DNA of 64,000 nucleotides from Flavobacteriales bacterium (GTDB lineage Bacteria; Bacteroidota; Bacteroidia; Flavobacteriales_D; Parvicellaceae): NCBI GenBank assembly GCA_018401455.1, contig JAGYKU010000007.1, positions 1 to 64,000 of the forward strand, read 5' to 3'. Shown piece by piece: positions 36,212 to 46,730 of this stretch (position 1 is its first letter; each line of letters starts with the position of its first letter). The notes under the pieces were generated by a model. It saw only the letters and a program-made list of their open reading frames with translations, ran no database searches and was not told where the DNA came from. The position numbers and the translations under genes were made by a program.

Positions 36212-36451
36212 TTGCCCGCTCATTTATTATTTTTCTCGTCAATCTTTTTTATTGTCAAATCGTTGCGCTGATGTAGTGATTTAGGTGTTTCTCTTATTTA
36301 TTGAAAAGTTTGAGGTTTGCATCAAATTTTATCTCTACTCCATAATCAATGAAACAACGGTATAAGTTTTAGATAACTAAATCGTATTTAAAAAATTATG
36401 CTAAACATCTAAATAACTAAATCATTGCTCCAAAAGCCTGATGGTGAAATA

Positions 36452-36578
36452 CAACGTTCCGCAAATACCCATTGGCAGGGAGTTTACTACTTGCCGTGCC
36501 TACGAAGTGCTGCTTACAAATATATAATTTCCAATCAACAACGAACATGCACCCTGCTTGCGGGGTAGGTGCTGTTAT
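36452..36578 (-). repeat. attC-like element, site E (shorter and weaker)
   Basis: tacaacg ... gttatgc ends with internal ggcaggg/accctgct pairing. Confidence 0.4.
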
Positions 36579-37111
36579 GCCCAGTAATTATTTCCATTCT
36601 TCGTCTATATCGTATTTGACTTTAAATGGTTGGCAAGTTCTTTAGTCTTGTTTTCGTTGTCAAATTCAGATATTTTGTCCTTTGCAAAATAAATGATTGT
36701 CCACCTTTATTCTGATGAAAATTGTTGAAGGTATTTCCCTACATATTTAGCTCTGTTGTCAAAACTTTGCTTTCACTACCGTTGTCCTTGCTAAATTAAA
36801 GTCATTGTTAAACTCTAAAAAGTTGCAGTTCTTCCAAGCCTGTCTTTATAATTTCTTAATGAAACCTTGTAATGTTTGATATAGTAAGGTCGTCTTTCCT
36901 AAAGTGGGTAAATTAGAAACCATAGAAGTCCGATAATGAAAAATATTATTGTCAATGAAACTTTGTCTTGAAAGAGAAATAGTCCAAAAGTAACATAACA
37001 TGGCAAAATTAATATTTGCTTATTTGTCTTTCCTTTAATACGGTCAGACTTTTTGACGCAACAAAAAGTTGATGTGTCAAGAAGTCGCTTTGCCAATTTT
37101 ATAGTCTATCG
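36579..37111 (-). pseudogene. Cassette-like unit 6: small membrane protein gene, frameshifted
   Basis: Minus ORF 37096-36899 MAKRLLDTSTFCCVKKSDRIKGK...VSLTIIFFIIGLLWFLIYPL, possible true start at MTIDYKIG.. Confidence 0.4.
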
Positions 37112-37131
37112 TCATTGTCTTGTATTATTGG

Positions 37132-37230
37132 GTATAACATGCGGATAAACCCCATTAATGGCGTTTAGCCCTCAAATATAATAGATAAACAATTCGCCTA
37201 CTGGCGTTTATTCCATTCATATGTTTGGTT
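37132..37230 (-). repeat. attC-like imperfect inverted repeat, site F (array edge)
   Basis: acatgcggataaac / gtttattccattcatatgt, internal ggcg/cgcc. Confidence 0.5.
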
Positions 37231-37333
37231 GTTTCGTTTGTAAAATTTAAAAATAATTGATTATTCATAAAACTTATCGGATATATAACCTCCTACTTGA
37301 TGAAAACATATAATTTTGAATAAAAACAAAAAC

Positions 37334-37825
37334 ATGGCAACAATAACATTAGGAGGAAATCCAATAGAAACTTTTAGGAACTTTACCAGCAGTGGGAATT
37401 CAAGCAAAGATTTTAATTTGGTGAAAGAAGATTTATCAATGCTGCCAGGATTTAGCAGGAAAAGAGTTGTGCTCATTATTTTCCCAAGTATAGATACTGG
37501 AGTTTGTGCTACTTCTACTAGAAAATTTAATGCAGAGGTTTAAAACTTCAAAACACTCAAGTGGTTTGTGTATCAAGAGATTTAATTTCTTTGCCAAGAG
37601 ATTTTGTGGTGCTGAAGGCACATCAATTAATCACGGCTTCCGATTTCTGTATCTGGTCAATTGGTAAGGATTACCAATTAGAAATGACTACTGGACCTTT
37701 AAAAATCTACATTCTAGAGTGGTAATTGTTTTGACGAAACGGAAAAATCATCTACACAGAGCAAGTTCCCTGAAATTGGTCAAGAGCCGAATTACGATAA
37801 AGTGTTTGAAGTAATTTTCATAGTT
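37334..37825 (+). pseudogene. tpx: Thiol peroxidase (Tpx), frameshifted as given
   Basis: MATITLGGNPIETF...DFNLVKEDLS...RVVLIIFPSIDTGVCATSTRKFNAE then frame change; FCGAEG-like remnant. Confidence 0.75.
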
Positions 37826-37914
37826 TGTAAATTTTTAAAAATACGTCTTTCTTTCGTATTTTTATTTCTGATAAACACTTTTAGATTTGTAATGTAATTA
37901 TTTAAAATTTAATT

Positions 37915-38370
37915 ATGATGAGATTTATGCCTATTCTGATAGCATGTATCAGTCTATTTAGTTGTCAAAATTGAGGTGCCTGTGGTTTTTAATTCACTGT
38001 ATCCAGATACAATTGATGGAATATCTTATGCAGATTCAGTAGTTTATTTTGTAGATAAAGCAGATGGTGAGGACTTTGAAATCAATTTAAAATTTAGTGG
38101 CGGTTCTGGATTTAAAGAAACCAAAATATATAATTATGGAAGAAACCCAACAACTGAAAGGGTTGACAAAGAGATTACTGAGTTTTACGATAATAAATCC
38201 AGATGAAAATTTCTTAATGGTAAATAAAACATAAAAGTTGTTTAGAGCACAATAAATTCATGAGAGGTATTGTCGCAATAGACAAAGACTATTACAATTT
38301 TACTTTTTATGTCTTTGATAAATTAGGAACATACAAAACAGTAAATACTAAATTTAGAAGCCCAAGGAAA
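37915..38370 (+). pseudogene. Small lipoprotein gene, frameshifted
   Basis: MMRFMPILIACISLFSCQN then VVFNSLYPDTIDGISYADSVVYFVDKADGEDFEINLKF. Confidence 0.4.
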
Positions 38371-39218
38371 CTATATTTTTAAGTTTAGCATTTGTAGTTT
38401 GTGGGGTTCTAAATATTTCAATAACTGCACAAATAGAAAATTGGGTCGGTGTGGATATGGGAAGAATAGATATAAAAACAACTATTTTGAACTCAATATG
38501 ACTTCCTTGACCAAACGGGAGTTTTGGCATGAACAATCCTAATCTAAACCAAGGAATAGGCCCAAACGAAAGTTTAAGTCTTGATCACTCTACTTTTCTT
38601 TTGAAGTAATTGGCAAAAACCTTATGTGTTTTGGATGGCCTCATTAATTCCAATTTATTACAAGGACTAGTTGCCAAGAAAAAAACTTGAAGAGAAACTA
38701 CTGTAAAGTGGAAATAAAACTTGATATATTAGAGTTTATTCCTACAAGAGTTGCCTTTGGTGGAATCGTTGCAAAATATTTTGAGGTTTGCTGGTGGGCA
38801 ATATATGTATTCCGAACCAAGAACATCTGGTGAATACGGAATTGGTGGAATTGGAGGTAATCAAAGAGGCTTCGAGGACATTTGCTCTTTAGTAAGGGGA
38901 TTGTTTTAGTTAGATATTCTTATATGTATGATTGGATTCGGAAGAGATAAAAACTTTTAAAGGAACAGCGCAAACTCACGAAGCGTCTTTGTCTGTAAAC
39001 TTTGGTGATTCAGGAATGGGATTAGTAAGGGAGAGCAGGATTTAGAACAAGAGTTATGATCCAATTACAGTGAATGTACAACGAAAGAGATAGAAAATTT
39101 GAATTTTACCCTTCTTCCAAACTTTTGATAGATATATAACAGTAGGAATTTTTGCATCTGATTGTTTAGTGGGGTTTCTTATGCTACAGCAAAAACAGCA
39201 GGAGGGAGTTTATGGTAA
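38371..39218 (+). pseudogene. Putative outer-membrane protein, frameshifted
   Basis: LSLAFVVCGVLNISITAQIENWVGVDMGRIDIK; EIKLDILEFIPTRVAFGGIVAKYFEV; ends TAKTAGGSLW*. Confidence 0.4.
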
Positions 39219-39249
39219 ATAACGTTTAATTGATATTAGATTTTACCTT

Positions 39250-40499
39250 GTGATAAAATACCGATATCAAAAAAAATAGCCATCATAGGAGGAGGAGCAG
39301 GAGGTTTTACAGCCATAAATCTTGCAGAAAATGCCCTGATTTCAAAATAGTAATTTTCGAAAAAGGAAAAATGTTTTGGGCAAAGTTAAGGTAAGTGGAG
39401 GAGGAAGATGTAATGTTACACATGCTTGCTTTGAACCCAAAGAATTGGCAGGAAATTTTATCCTCGAGGTAATAAACATTGTTGGGTCCTTTTCATTCGT
39501 TTATGACTGGCGATACCTATGGAATGGTTTGAATCTCGAGGGGTAGCGCTCAAAATAGAGTCAGATAATCGTGTTTTTTCCTGTTTCTAATGATTCTCAA
39601 CCATCATTAACCGCTTTATGGATTGGGTTGAAAAATATCAAATTGAGGTAAAGACAGAATGTGGTGTGCTGAAACTTTCGAACCTCAAGAAAACTGGGCC
39701 GGTTGGTTTCACATTCCGAAAAGCAAGAACTGTTTGATGCTGTAGTGGTAGTGGCGGTGGAAATAGCAATGCTGTTTGGAATCAATTTCAGAAAATTGGG
39801 TTATGATATTGAGCCTCCCCATTCCATCTTTGTTTACGTTCAACACCAAAGATACAAGATTAAGAAACCTTAGCGGATTGTCTGTTCCCTCAATGCTAAA
39901 GTAAAATAGCAGGAACTAAAATTGCTGAATCTGGACCAGTATTAGGTAACCCAATTGGGATTGAGGCCCAGAATTTGAAACTTTCGTCGTAGGCGCCACT
40001 TTATTGCACAATAAGGAATATCAGTTTCTTATCATTGTAGATTGGTGTAATGGATGCAGATAGCGAAAAAGCATACAGTCATTGAACAAAGAAGACTACA
40101 TCCCAAGAAAAAGTCTTAACACTCCTTTATGTGATTTACCCAAAAAGACTTTGGGGAATCCTTTTATCCAATATTGCGGGTATTTGAAGAGAAAATTTGG
40201 GCAGACCTAAAAGCAAAGAACAGAATAAATTATTTGAAACGATAAAAATTCTTTGCTCTTTGTATAAATGGAAAAAGCACCAACAAGGAAGAGTTTTGGT
40301 GACTTAGTGGGGTAAACCTAATCAAATAAATTTACAAAATTTGAAAGTAAACAGATCCCAATTCCAGGGCTTTGTGGGAGAAGTTTTGAATATCGATGCT
40401 TTGACAGGTGGGTTTAACTTTCAAGCGGCATGGACCGGAGGTTTTATGGTTGCAAAATCATTAGAAGAACTTTGAGAGAATTTTTCTAGAGAAAAATAG
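39250..40499 (+). pseudogene. HI0933/BaiN-type NAD(P)/FAD-dependent oxidoreductase, frameshifted
   Basis: [46 protein letters not shown], terminal region GGFNFQAAWTGGFMVAKSL. Confidence 0.7.
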
Positions 40500-40581
40500 C
40501 ATTTAAAAACGCTTTTTTACCATTCATCCCTTAATTAACAAATATTAGAAATGCTTGTTTTACTTTGAAAAAAATTACAAA

Positions 40582-41360
40582 ATGAAGTAATACAAGATCA
40601 TATTGTTTTTTGTTGCCAGTTGTTTTTCACTCCTTTTATTCTCAGAAATGGTGCCATTATTATCATAAAAGGTGAAATACAAGACACGCTCAACAAGAAA
40701 GGAGTAGAAAATGCAGTTGTGATGGCTGTAAGAGTAAGGATTCTGTTTTGGTAAACTATACAAGAACACATGGAATGGCACTTTCTGAAAATTCAAATAC
40801 CAAGAGATACATTTCAAATTTTTATTACACATCCAAAGTTTGAGGATAGAGAATATTTTATTTTTGGCAATGAAAACACCAAAGATTTGGACTTTGAAGA
40901 TTAATCATGCCACCAAAAGGAGAAGAGTTGAAAGAGTTTGTAGTTTTTCAAACAACGAACCTATTTTTTTTAGGAGGAGATACTTTGGTAATGGTTGCAG
41001 ATTCATTCAAAACGTCACAATGCTAATGTGGAAGATTTATGTTCAAAACTTCCTGGTTTTGATGTAGATAACCAGGAAAATATAGTAGTACACGGAAAGA
41101 AGTAAACAAGGTCTATGTAGATGATGAGTTTTGGAACTGATCCAACTATTGGGTGACCAAAACTTACCTGCCAATAATATTGAAAATGCTGAGGTTTATG
41201 ACCAAAAAAAATAGAAGGAGACAATACTGATGAAACTGAAAAAGTAATCAATTTAACTTTAAAAGAAAGTGCAAGCAAAAAGGATATTGGAAAATAAATG
41301 CGCCTCAGATTTCCAAAATTTTTATGAAGGAGAAGTCTTAGCCAATCGTTTTAAAGGAGA
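40582..41360 (+). pseudogene. N-terminal fragment of a TonB-dependent-receptor-like outer membrane protein, frameshifted and truncated
   Basis: After frame correction CSKLPGFDVDNQENIVVHGKEVNKVYVDDEF..DPTIGDQNLPANNIENAEVYDQKN..EGDNTDETEKVINLTLKE; ends abruptly. Confidence 0.6.
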
Positions 41361-41881
41361 TCAAAAATATCCATTTTGGCTTGTTTACGAATACCCCAAG
41401 GGATTGAAACAATAGTGGATAACAGCAGTTTGTTTTTTTCAATTTCTTCAACTTCAAAAAATGTATAATGTTTAGTTGCAATACCAAGTGATGTTGATTT
41501 GTAATTAAGTTGTTCTATAAGAATGTTTTTAGTTTTTTCTTTAGGTAACATCCATCCAAATTCGCCAGACAAAACGACTGATTCTGTTAATGTGGCATAA
41601 GGACTAATAAAATAATCCATTGAATAATTAAAGTAACCTTGTTTATGATCAAAATTAACTACAGATTTGTGTCTTTTAAATTCAACTTCACCTTCTACAT
41701 TTTTATGCTGAACAAAATAAACAGTTGAAATACTATTGTCTTCATTAGTTATATAAGCGTGGCTATATACTTCTGTAACTTCCCATATTCCATAAAATGT
41801 TCTTCGGTTATCTAAAACTTCTTTATTACATGAATTTAATAGCAAAAAACTAAAAACTAAAAACAAATAAATTTTTCTCAT
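41351..41881 (-). CDS. Lipoprotein of unknown function (3' end uncertain)
   Basis: Lipobox LLLNSC; GIWEVTEVYSHAYI... Confidence 0.55.
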   Translation of the reverse strand: MRKIYLFLVFSFLLLNSCNKEVLDNRRTFYGIWEVTEVYSHAYITNEDNSISTVYFVQHKNVEGEVEFKRHKSVVNFDHKQGYFNYSMDYFISPYATLTESVVLSGEFGWMLPKEKTKNILIEQLNYKSTSLGIATKHYTFFEVEEIEKNKLLLSTIVSIPWGIRKQAKMDIFDLL

Positions 41882-41907
41882 ATTATAAGTTCATATAATC
41901 TATGAAT

Positions 41908-43449
41908 CTACCCCAACCAACCATCTCTATCTAAACTTCTGTACTGAATGGCTTCTGCTATATGATGTGGTTCGATATTGGGTGAGGCTTCCAAATCTGC
42001 AATTGTTCTGGCTACTTTGAAAATTCGGGCATAAGAACGAGCTGAAAGCCCTAATTTTTCCATTGCATTTTTCATCAACGCTTCTCCAGCTTCATTGATT
42101 TGGCAATGTACTTTTACCAATTTTGGAGAAAGTTGCGCATTGCAATGAATACCTGGCACCTCTTTGAATCGCTGTTCTTGAATTTTTCTTGCGGCAACTA
42201 CCCTTGCTCTAATTTCTGCTGAAGTTTCTCCGTCTTTTTTTTCTGCCAATTTATCGTAAGGCACGGGTTGCACTTCGATATGTAAATCTATTCTGTCCAT
42301 CAAAGGGCCTGAGATTTTTGCCAAATATCTTTTTACTATATGTTCAGGATCTCCAGAATTTCCCGAAGGATCATAAAAATCACCACTAGGCGAAGGATTC
42401 ATGGAGGCAATGAGCATAAAACTAGAAGGATAATCCACACTGATTTTGGCGCGAGAAATCGTCACAACTCTATCCTCAAGCGGCTGTCTCAAAACCTCTA
42501 TTACTTGTCTTTTGAATTCTGGCAACTCATCCAAAAATAAAATGCCATTATGTGCCAAAGAAATTTCTCCCGGTTTGGGATTACTTCCGCCACCGACCAA
42601 GGCGACATCTGAAATAGTATGGTGGGGAGATCTAAATGGCCTTTGTGTAATTAAGCCCACATTTCCACCTAATAATCCTGCCACAGAATGTATCTTGGTT
42701 GTTTCCAAAGCTTCGTCCATCGTGAGTGGAGGCAAAATGGTGCTGATTCTTTTGGAAAGCATAGTTTTTCCAGAACCTGGAGGTCCAATCATGATGGCAT
42801 TATGACCACCTGCAGCGGCAATTTCTAAGGCTCTTTTTACGTTTTCTTGTCCTTTAACGTCTGCAAAATCAACGCCTGAAATATCATCGTAATTTTCAAA
42901 TTCTTTTTGAATGTCAAAAACCACTTTTTCCATGGTAGAAACACCATTAAAAAAGTCAATCACTTCTTTGATGTTGCTTGCTCCATAAACATCTAATCCT
43001 TCCACAATTGCTGCTTCTTTAGCGTTAGAAGCGGGCAAAATCACTCCTTTAAAACCTTCTTTTTGTGCTTTGATGGCTATAGGCAATGCGCCTTTTATAG
43101 GTCTCAATTCACCATCCAAAGACATTTCTCCCATGATGACGTATTCTTCTGTGAGATGAGGTTGAGAAACTTGTTCGGATGCTGCCAAAATACCCATGGC
43201 AATGGTCAAGTCGTAAGCAGAACCTTCTTTTCGAATATCTGCTGGCGCCATGTTGATGGTAATTTCTTTCCCTGGAATTTTATAGCCATTGTTTTTCAAA
43301 GCAGCTGCAATTCTCTGATGACTTTCTTTCACAGCGTTATCAGGCAAACCTACTAAGAAAAATTTTATCCCTTGGCTGATGTTTACCTCCACCGTAATGG
43401 TAATGGCATCTACTCCATATACAGCACTTCCATAGGTTTTTACAAGCAT
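41908..43449 (-). CDS. comM: YifB/ComM family Mg-chelatase-like AAA+ ATPase
   Basis: MIGPPGSGKTMLSKRISTILPPLTMDEALETTKIHS, LAHNGILFLDELPEF, RSYARIFKVARTIADLE. Confidence 0.93.
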   Translation of the reverse strand: MLVKTYGSAVYGVDAITITVEVNISQGIKFFLVGLPDNAVKESHQRIAAALKNNGYKIPGKEITINMAPADIRKEGSAYDLTIAMGILAASEQVSQPHLTEEYVIMGEMSLDGELRPIKGALPIAIKAQKEGFKGVILPASNAKEAAIVEGLDVYGASNIKEVIDFFNGVSTMEKVVFDIQKEFENYDDISGVDFADVKGQENVKRALEIAAAGGHNAIMIGPPGSGKTMLSKRISTILPPLTMDEALETTKIHSVAGLLGGNVGLITQRPFRSPHHTISDVALVGGGSNPKPGEISLAHNGILFLDELPEFKRQVIEVLRQPLEDRVVTISRAKISVDYPSSFMLIASMNPSPSGDFYDPSGNSGDPEHIVKRYLAKISGPLMDRIDLHIEVQPVPYDKLAEKKDGETSAEIRARVVAARKIQEQRFKEVPGIHCNAQLSPKLVKVHCQINEAGEALMKNAMEKLGLSARSYARIFKVARTIADLEASPNIEPHHIAEAIQYRSLDRDGWLG

Positions 43450-43682
43450 AATTGTTTATTAAAAAATTACTACCAAAACGTAAATATAGAAATTCTTGTG
43501 AAAATGGGGGAATATTGAAATTAAAAATATTGTAAAAAATGTATGTTAGATATTATAATTTTGTCAGATAGTTAACATATAGGAACATGATGAAATCTCA
43601 CACCAACAAAGAACTTTCTTCCCAACTCGCTGGTTAATTATTATTTGCTCTACTCCAATTTGGAACCACTACCCAACTAACT

Positions 43683-43952
43683 TTATTTAGGGTTGGGAAA
43701 TATTATCTCACTTTTTCTAAAACCATTACATGGCGAACAATAAGGTTTTATACTATCGTTTAGATGATGAGTAATTTCAATTGAAAATGAAATCTCCTTA
43801 AATTTATTGAAGCAATGCTTATAAAATGAGCCATCTTCATTATCAATAATTTCATAAACAACAGTATCTTTAAACTTTATGCTAAAAAAGTCTTGTTGAC
43901 AATATAACGTTACATTAATTAGAAAGTTTATAATTACTATAATTCCTTTCAT
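43683..43952 (-). CDS. Small secreted hypothetical protein
   Basis: 89-aa ORF with signal-like N-terminus MKGIIVIINFLINVTLYCQQ. Confidence 0.4.
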   Translation of the reverse strand: MKGIIVIINFLINVTLYCQQDFFSIKFKDTVVYEIIDNEDGSFYKHCFNKFKEISFSIEITHHLNDSIKPYCSPCNGFRKSEIIFPNPK

Positions 43953-44023
43953 ATAAACATTATTATAATCAAATGGTGGAAAAGTGATGTGGGTTATTTT
44001 TTTCTATAGTAAAAATAATGTTT

Positions 44024-46705
44024 TTACTTCACCACCTTAATTTCAGTTCTTCTGTTTTGTCTCAACTCTTCTTCTGAACATTTTTGTTTCGCACAATCTA
44101 TCAATGGGTTTTCTTCACCATAATGCTTTCCTTCGAAACGCTCTTCTGGAATTCCCAATTCTTTAAGATAGTTTACCACTTCCAACATTCTTCTTTCAGA
44201 AAGTTTTTTGTTATATTCGTTGGTTCCTACCAATGAAGCGTGTGCATCAATAACCACTTTAGCTTCTGGATTCTTTTTCATAAAATCTGCCAATGTTCTA
44301 ATTTTTTGCTTGTTTTCGGCAGATAATTTATAAATGTTGTGTGAATAGTTTACTACATCAAATAGTTTTCCTGACTGGTATCTATTCGCTAAGCTATTGT
44401 CATCTTCTTCGGATGTATTTAGGCTAACTGACTCGTCTTTTAGGTATCCAAAAGCAAAGTAACCATCTTTTGTTTTGTTCATGACCATTAATTTACCAGC
44501 CTCTTCATCCCAGTACTTCAAAATTACATCACTTTCTTCTGCTAAGATTTTAAATTTGAATTTTCCGTTTTTATCCAAATCGGTTTCATTGAAAACACCG
44601 TTTTTATCTGTTTTTCCTTTTCTTACTAATTTTCCATTTTCGTCATAAATTTCATATTCCAAACCTCCAGCATTTTCTTTCAGGCTTTTGTATTGAAACT
44701 GTCCAGACATTCCTTTTCCTTTTAAAGAGTTAAGAATTTCTTCTTCTAAAGCAAGATCGCTAACTCCGTCTTTTAATTTTTCATAGATGAAATATCCATC
44801 GCTATTTTTATCTAATCTAATGATGGTTTCTTTATTTCTATCCATGATAATCAAATCCATAGACTCTTTGTATTTATCGCCATCGACTTTAAAAATTAAA
44901 ACATCTTTATTAGGTAGAGAGAAATGTCTAAAGAATGCCTTTTCATCTGCTTGTCCTTTAAGTATAAGGTTGTAGTTTTCATCAAAGATTTCATAATCGA
45001 TATTACTTAAAACTTCAGTTAAAGTTCTGTATTTAAACTCCCCCGAAACCATCGAAAAGTTTTCAGGGAAAGAAAGTTCTTCTTCATCCAAAGAAAGCGT
45101 TTGAAGTGCACTTGTTTTGTCAGTATCTAGTTTTCTATATACAAAATATCCATCGGCACTTGAAGCTAGAGTCGCAGATACCATATTGTTTTTGTTGTAA
45201 ATGTATAGTTCTACATCTTCACTCAAATCTCCTGCTTTAATACGATAGTTTTCATCTGCTGATAATTTTTTGAAAACAAAATTACCGTTGGCATCTGTGG
45301 TAGTTCTTCTAACGATATTTCCATCATCGTCCATCAAGTAAACCTCTATTCCAGCAGGTACATCACCTTTTAATTTGGTGTAAACAAACTGTCCGCTAAT
45401 AGAGCCTTCTCTTGTCGCTGGATCTATATCTTCTTCGTCCATTAATGCTAAAGTACCCACATTTTCTGCTGACAATTTTCTATATACAAATTCCCCTTCT
45501 TTATTAGAAAGTAAGAAAGCGTCTGCATCTTTTCCAAAAAGTGTTAGTTCTACATCTTCACCATTTTCTGAAAGTTTGATGGTATATCTTTGATCAGATT
45601 TTAAATTTTTAAAATCGAATGTTCCGTCTGCATTTGTTTTGGTAGTAGAAACAATATTTCCATCTTCGTCCAAAAGCATGACTTCTAATCCTCCGGGGAT
45701 TTTATCGTTCAAGTATTTGTATGTAAACTGTCCAGAAAGAGAATTATCTTCAAGTGTTACGGTTTCTATTCTATTGAAATAATAGATATCATCTTCCCCT
45801 AAACCATTGTCTCTATTTGATGAAAAATAACCACTTTGTTTGTTGATATTAAAAACGATTCCAAATTCATCAAATGAAGTATTAATTGTGTTTCCTAAAT
45901 TTTGTGGTTCTGACCATTTACCATTTTCGTTGTAAGAAACAAACAAATCAAGACCGCCTTCTCCTCCTCTTCCGTTTGATGAAAAATACAATTCATCACC
46001 AACTATAGTAGGAAACAATTCATCCCCTTTAGTGTTAATTTCGTTCAAAGGGAAAGGCATTCCCCATCCTGATGGTGTCATTTCAGAAACAAATATGTCT
46101 TTTCCTCCTTTTCCTCCAAATTCATCACTTACAAAATATAGTTTTTTGCCATCACTAGAAAGTGTTGGGTGACCGTAAGAACTTGTCACTTTTACAAAAT
46201 TCAATTTCTCTGGTTTTGACCATTTTCCATCTACAAATTTAGTTTCGTAAAGTTGTGGTCTTGGAGAACCTGACTTAAATACTTTTTGTTTTCTGTATGT
46301 AATTTTTGTAAAAATAGCAGTGTTTCCGTCTTGAGAGAAACAAATTGGACCTGAGTGGTCATCATCTACAAAAATATTATCAAATAAGTGAATTTTATCA
46401 AATACTACAGAATCATTCGCTTGAGATTTGATATGTGCTTTAAAAATATTTACATGTTTGGTATTACTCCAATTGTCTTCACCGATAATATTAAAATTAT
46501 ACTGTCTATCGCTGGCAAAAATAAATTCGCTTTTATAAAGTACTGGGCTGAAGTCTGCATATTCGGTATTCAAACCATGCACATTATATACTTCAAAATC
46601 TACTTTTTTGTTGGTAACGTTTTTCACAGGAGGATTCTGAGACATTCCAAAACCATACAATGAAAATAGAATGATACTCGCTACTATATTAATTTTTCCA
46701 ATCAT
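44024..46705 (-). CDS. OmpA-family outer membrane protein with PD40 repeats and tandem CarboxypepD_reg/Cna-B-like modules (gliding/T9SS-associated)
   Basis: PD40: PTLSSDGKKLYFVSDEFGGKGGKDIFVSE; repeated SGQF.Y..L modules; OmpA C-terminus KVVIDAHASLVGTNEYNKKLSERRMLEVVNYLKELG. Start set at MIGKIN. Confidence 0.88.
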   Translation of the reverse strand: MIGKINIVASIILFSLYGFGMSQNPPVKNVTNKKVDFEVYNVHGLNTEYADFSPVLYKSEFIFASDRQYNFNIIGEDNWSNTKHVNIFKAHIKSQANDSVVFDKIHLFDNIFVDDDHSGPICFSQDGNTAIFTKITYRKQKVFKSGSPRPQLYETKFVDGKWSKPEKLNFVKVTSSYGHPTLSSDGKKLYFVSDEFGGKGGKDIFVSEMTPSGWGMPFPLNEINTKGDELFPTIVGDELYFSSNGRGGEGGLDLFVSYNENGKWSEPQNLGNTINTSFDEFGIVFNINKQSGYFSSNRDNGLGEDDIYYFNRIETVTLEDNSLSGQFTYKYLNDKIPGGLEVMLLDEDGNIVSTTKTNADGTFDFKNLKSDQRYTIKLSENGEDVELTLFGKDADAFLLSNKEGEFVYRKLSAENVGTLALMDEEDIDPATREGSISGQFVYTKLKGDVPAGIEVYLMDDDGNIVRRTTTDANGNFVFKKLSADENYRIKAGDLSEDVELYIYNKNNMVSATLASSADGYFVYRKLDTDKTSALQTLSLDEEELSFPENFSMVSGEFKYRTLTEVLSNIDYEIFDENYNLILKGQADEKAFFRHFSLPNKDVLIFKVDGDKYKESMDLIIMDRNKETIIRLDKNSDGYFIYEKLKDGVSDLALEEEILNSLKGKGMSGQFQYKSLKENAGGLEYEIYDENGKLVRKGKTDKNGVFNETDLDKNGKFKFKILAEESDVILKYWDEEAGKLMVMNKTKDGYFAFGYLKDESVSLNTSEEDDNSLANRYQSGKLFDVVNYSHNIYKLSAENKQKIRTLADFMKKNPEAKVVIDAHASLVGTNEYNKKLSERRMLEVVNYLKELGIPEERFEGKHYGEENPLIDCAKQKCSEEELRQNRRTEIKVVK

Positions 46706-46730
46706 CACTTTTGTTCTTAATGCTTTAATT

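Noticed and set aside
31758-37230. CRISPR array interpretation of the regularly spaced palindromes
   Set aside because: Spacing is hundreds of bp to about 1 kb and variable, repeats are long and imperfect, no cas genes.
31758-37230. Simple rho-independent terminators as explanation for the palindromes
   Set aside because: They are about 100-215 bp, bipartite, not followed by consistent T-runs, and share outer core-like ends.
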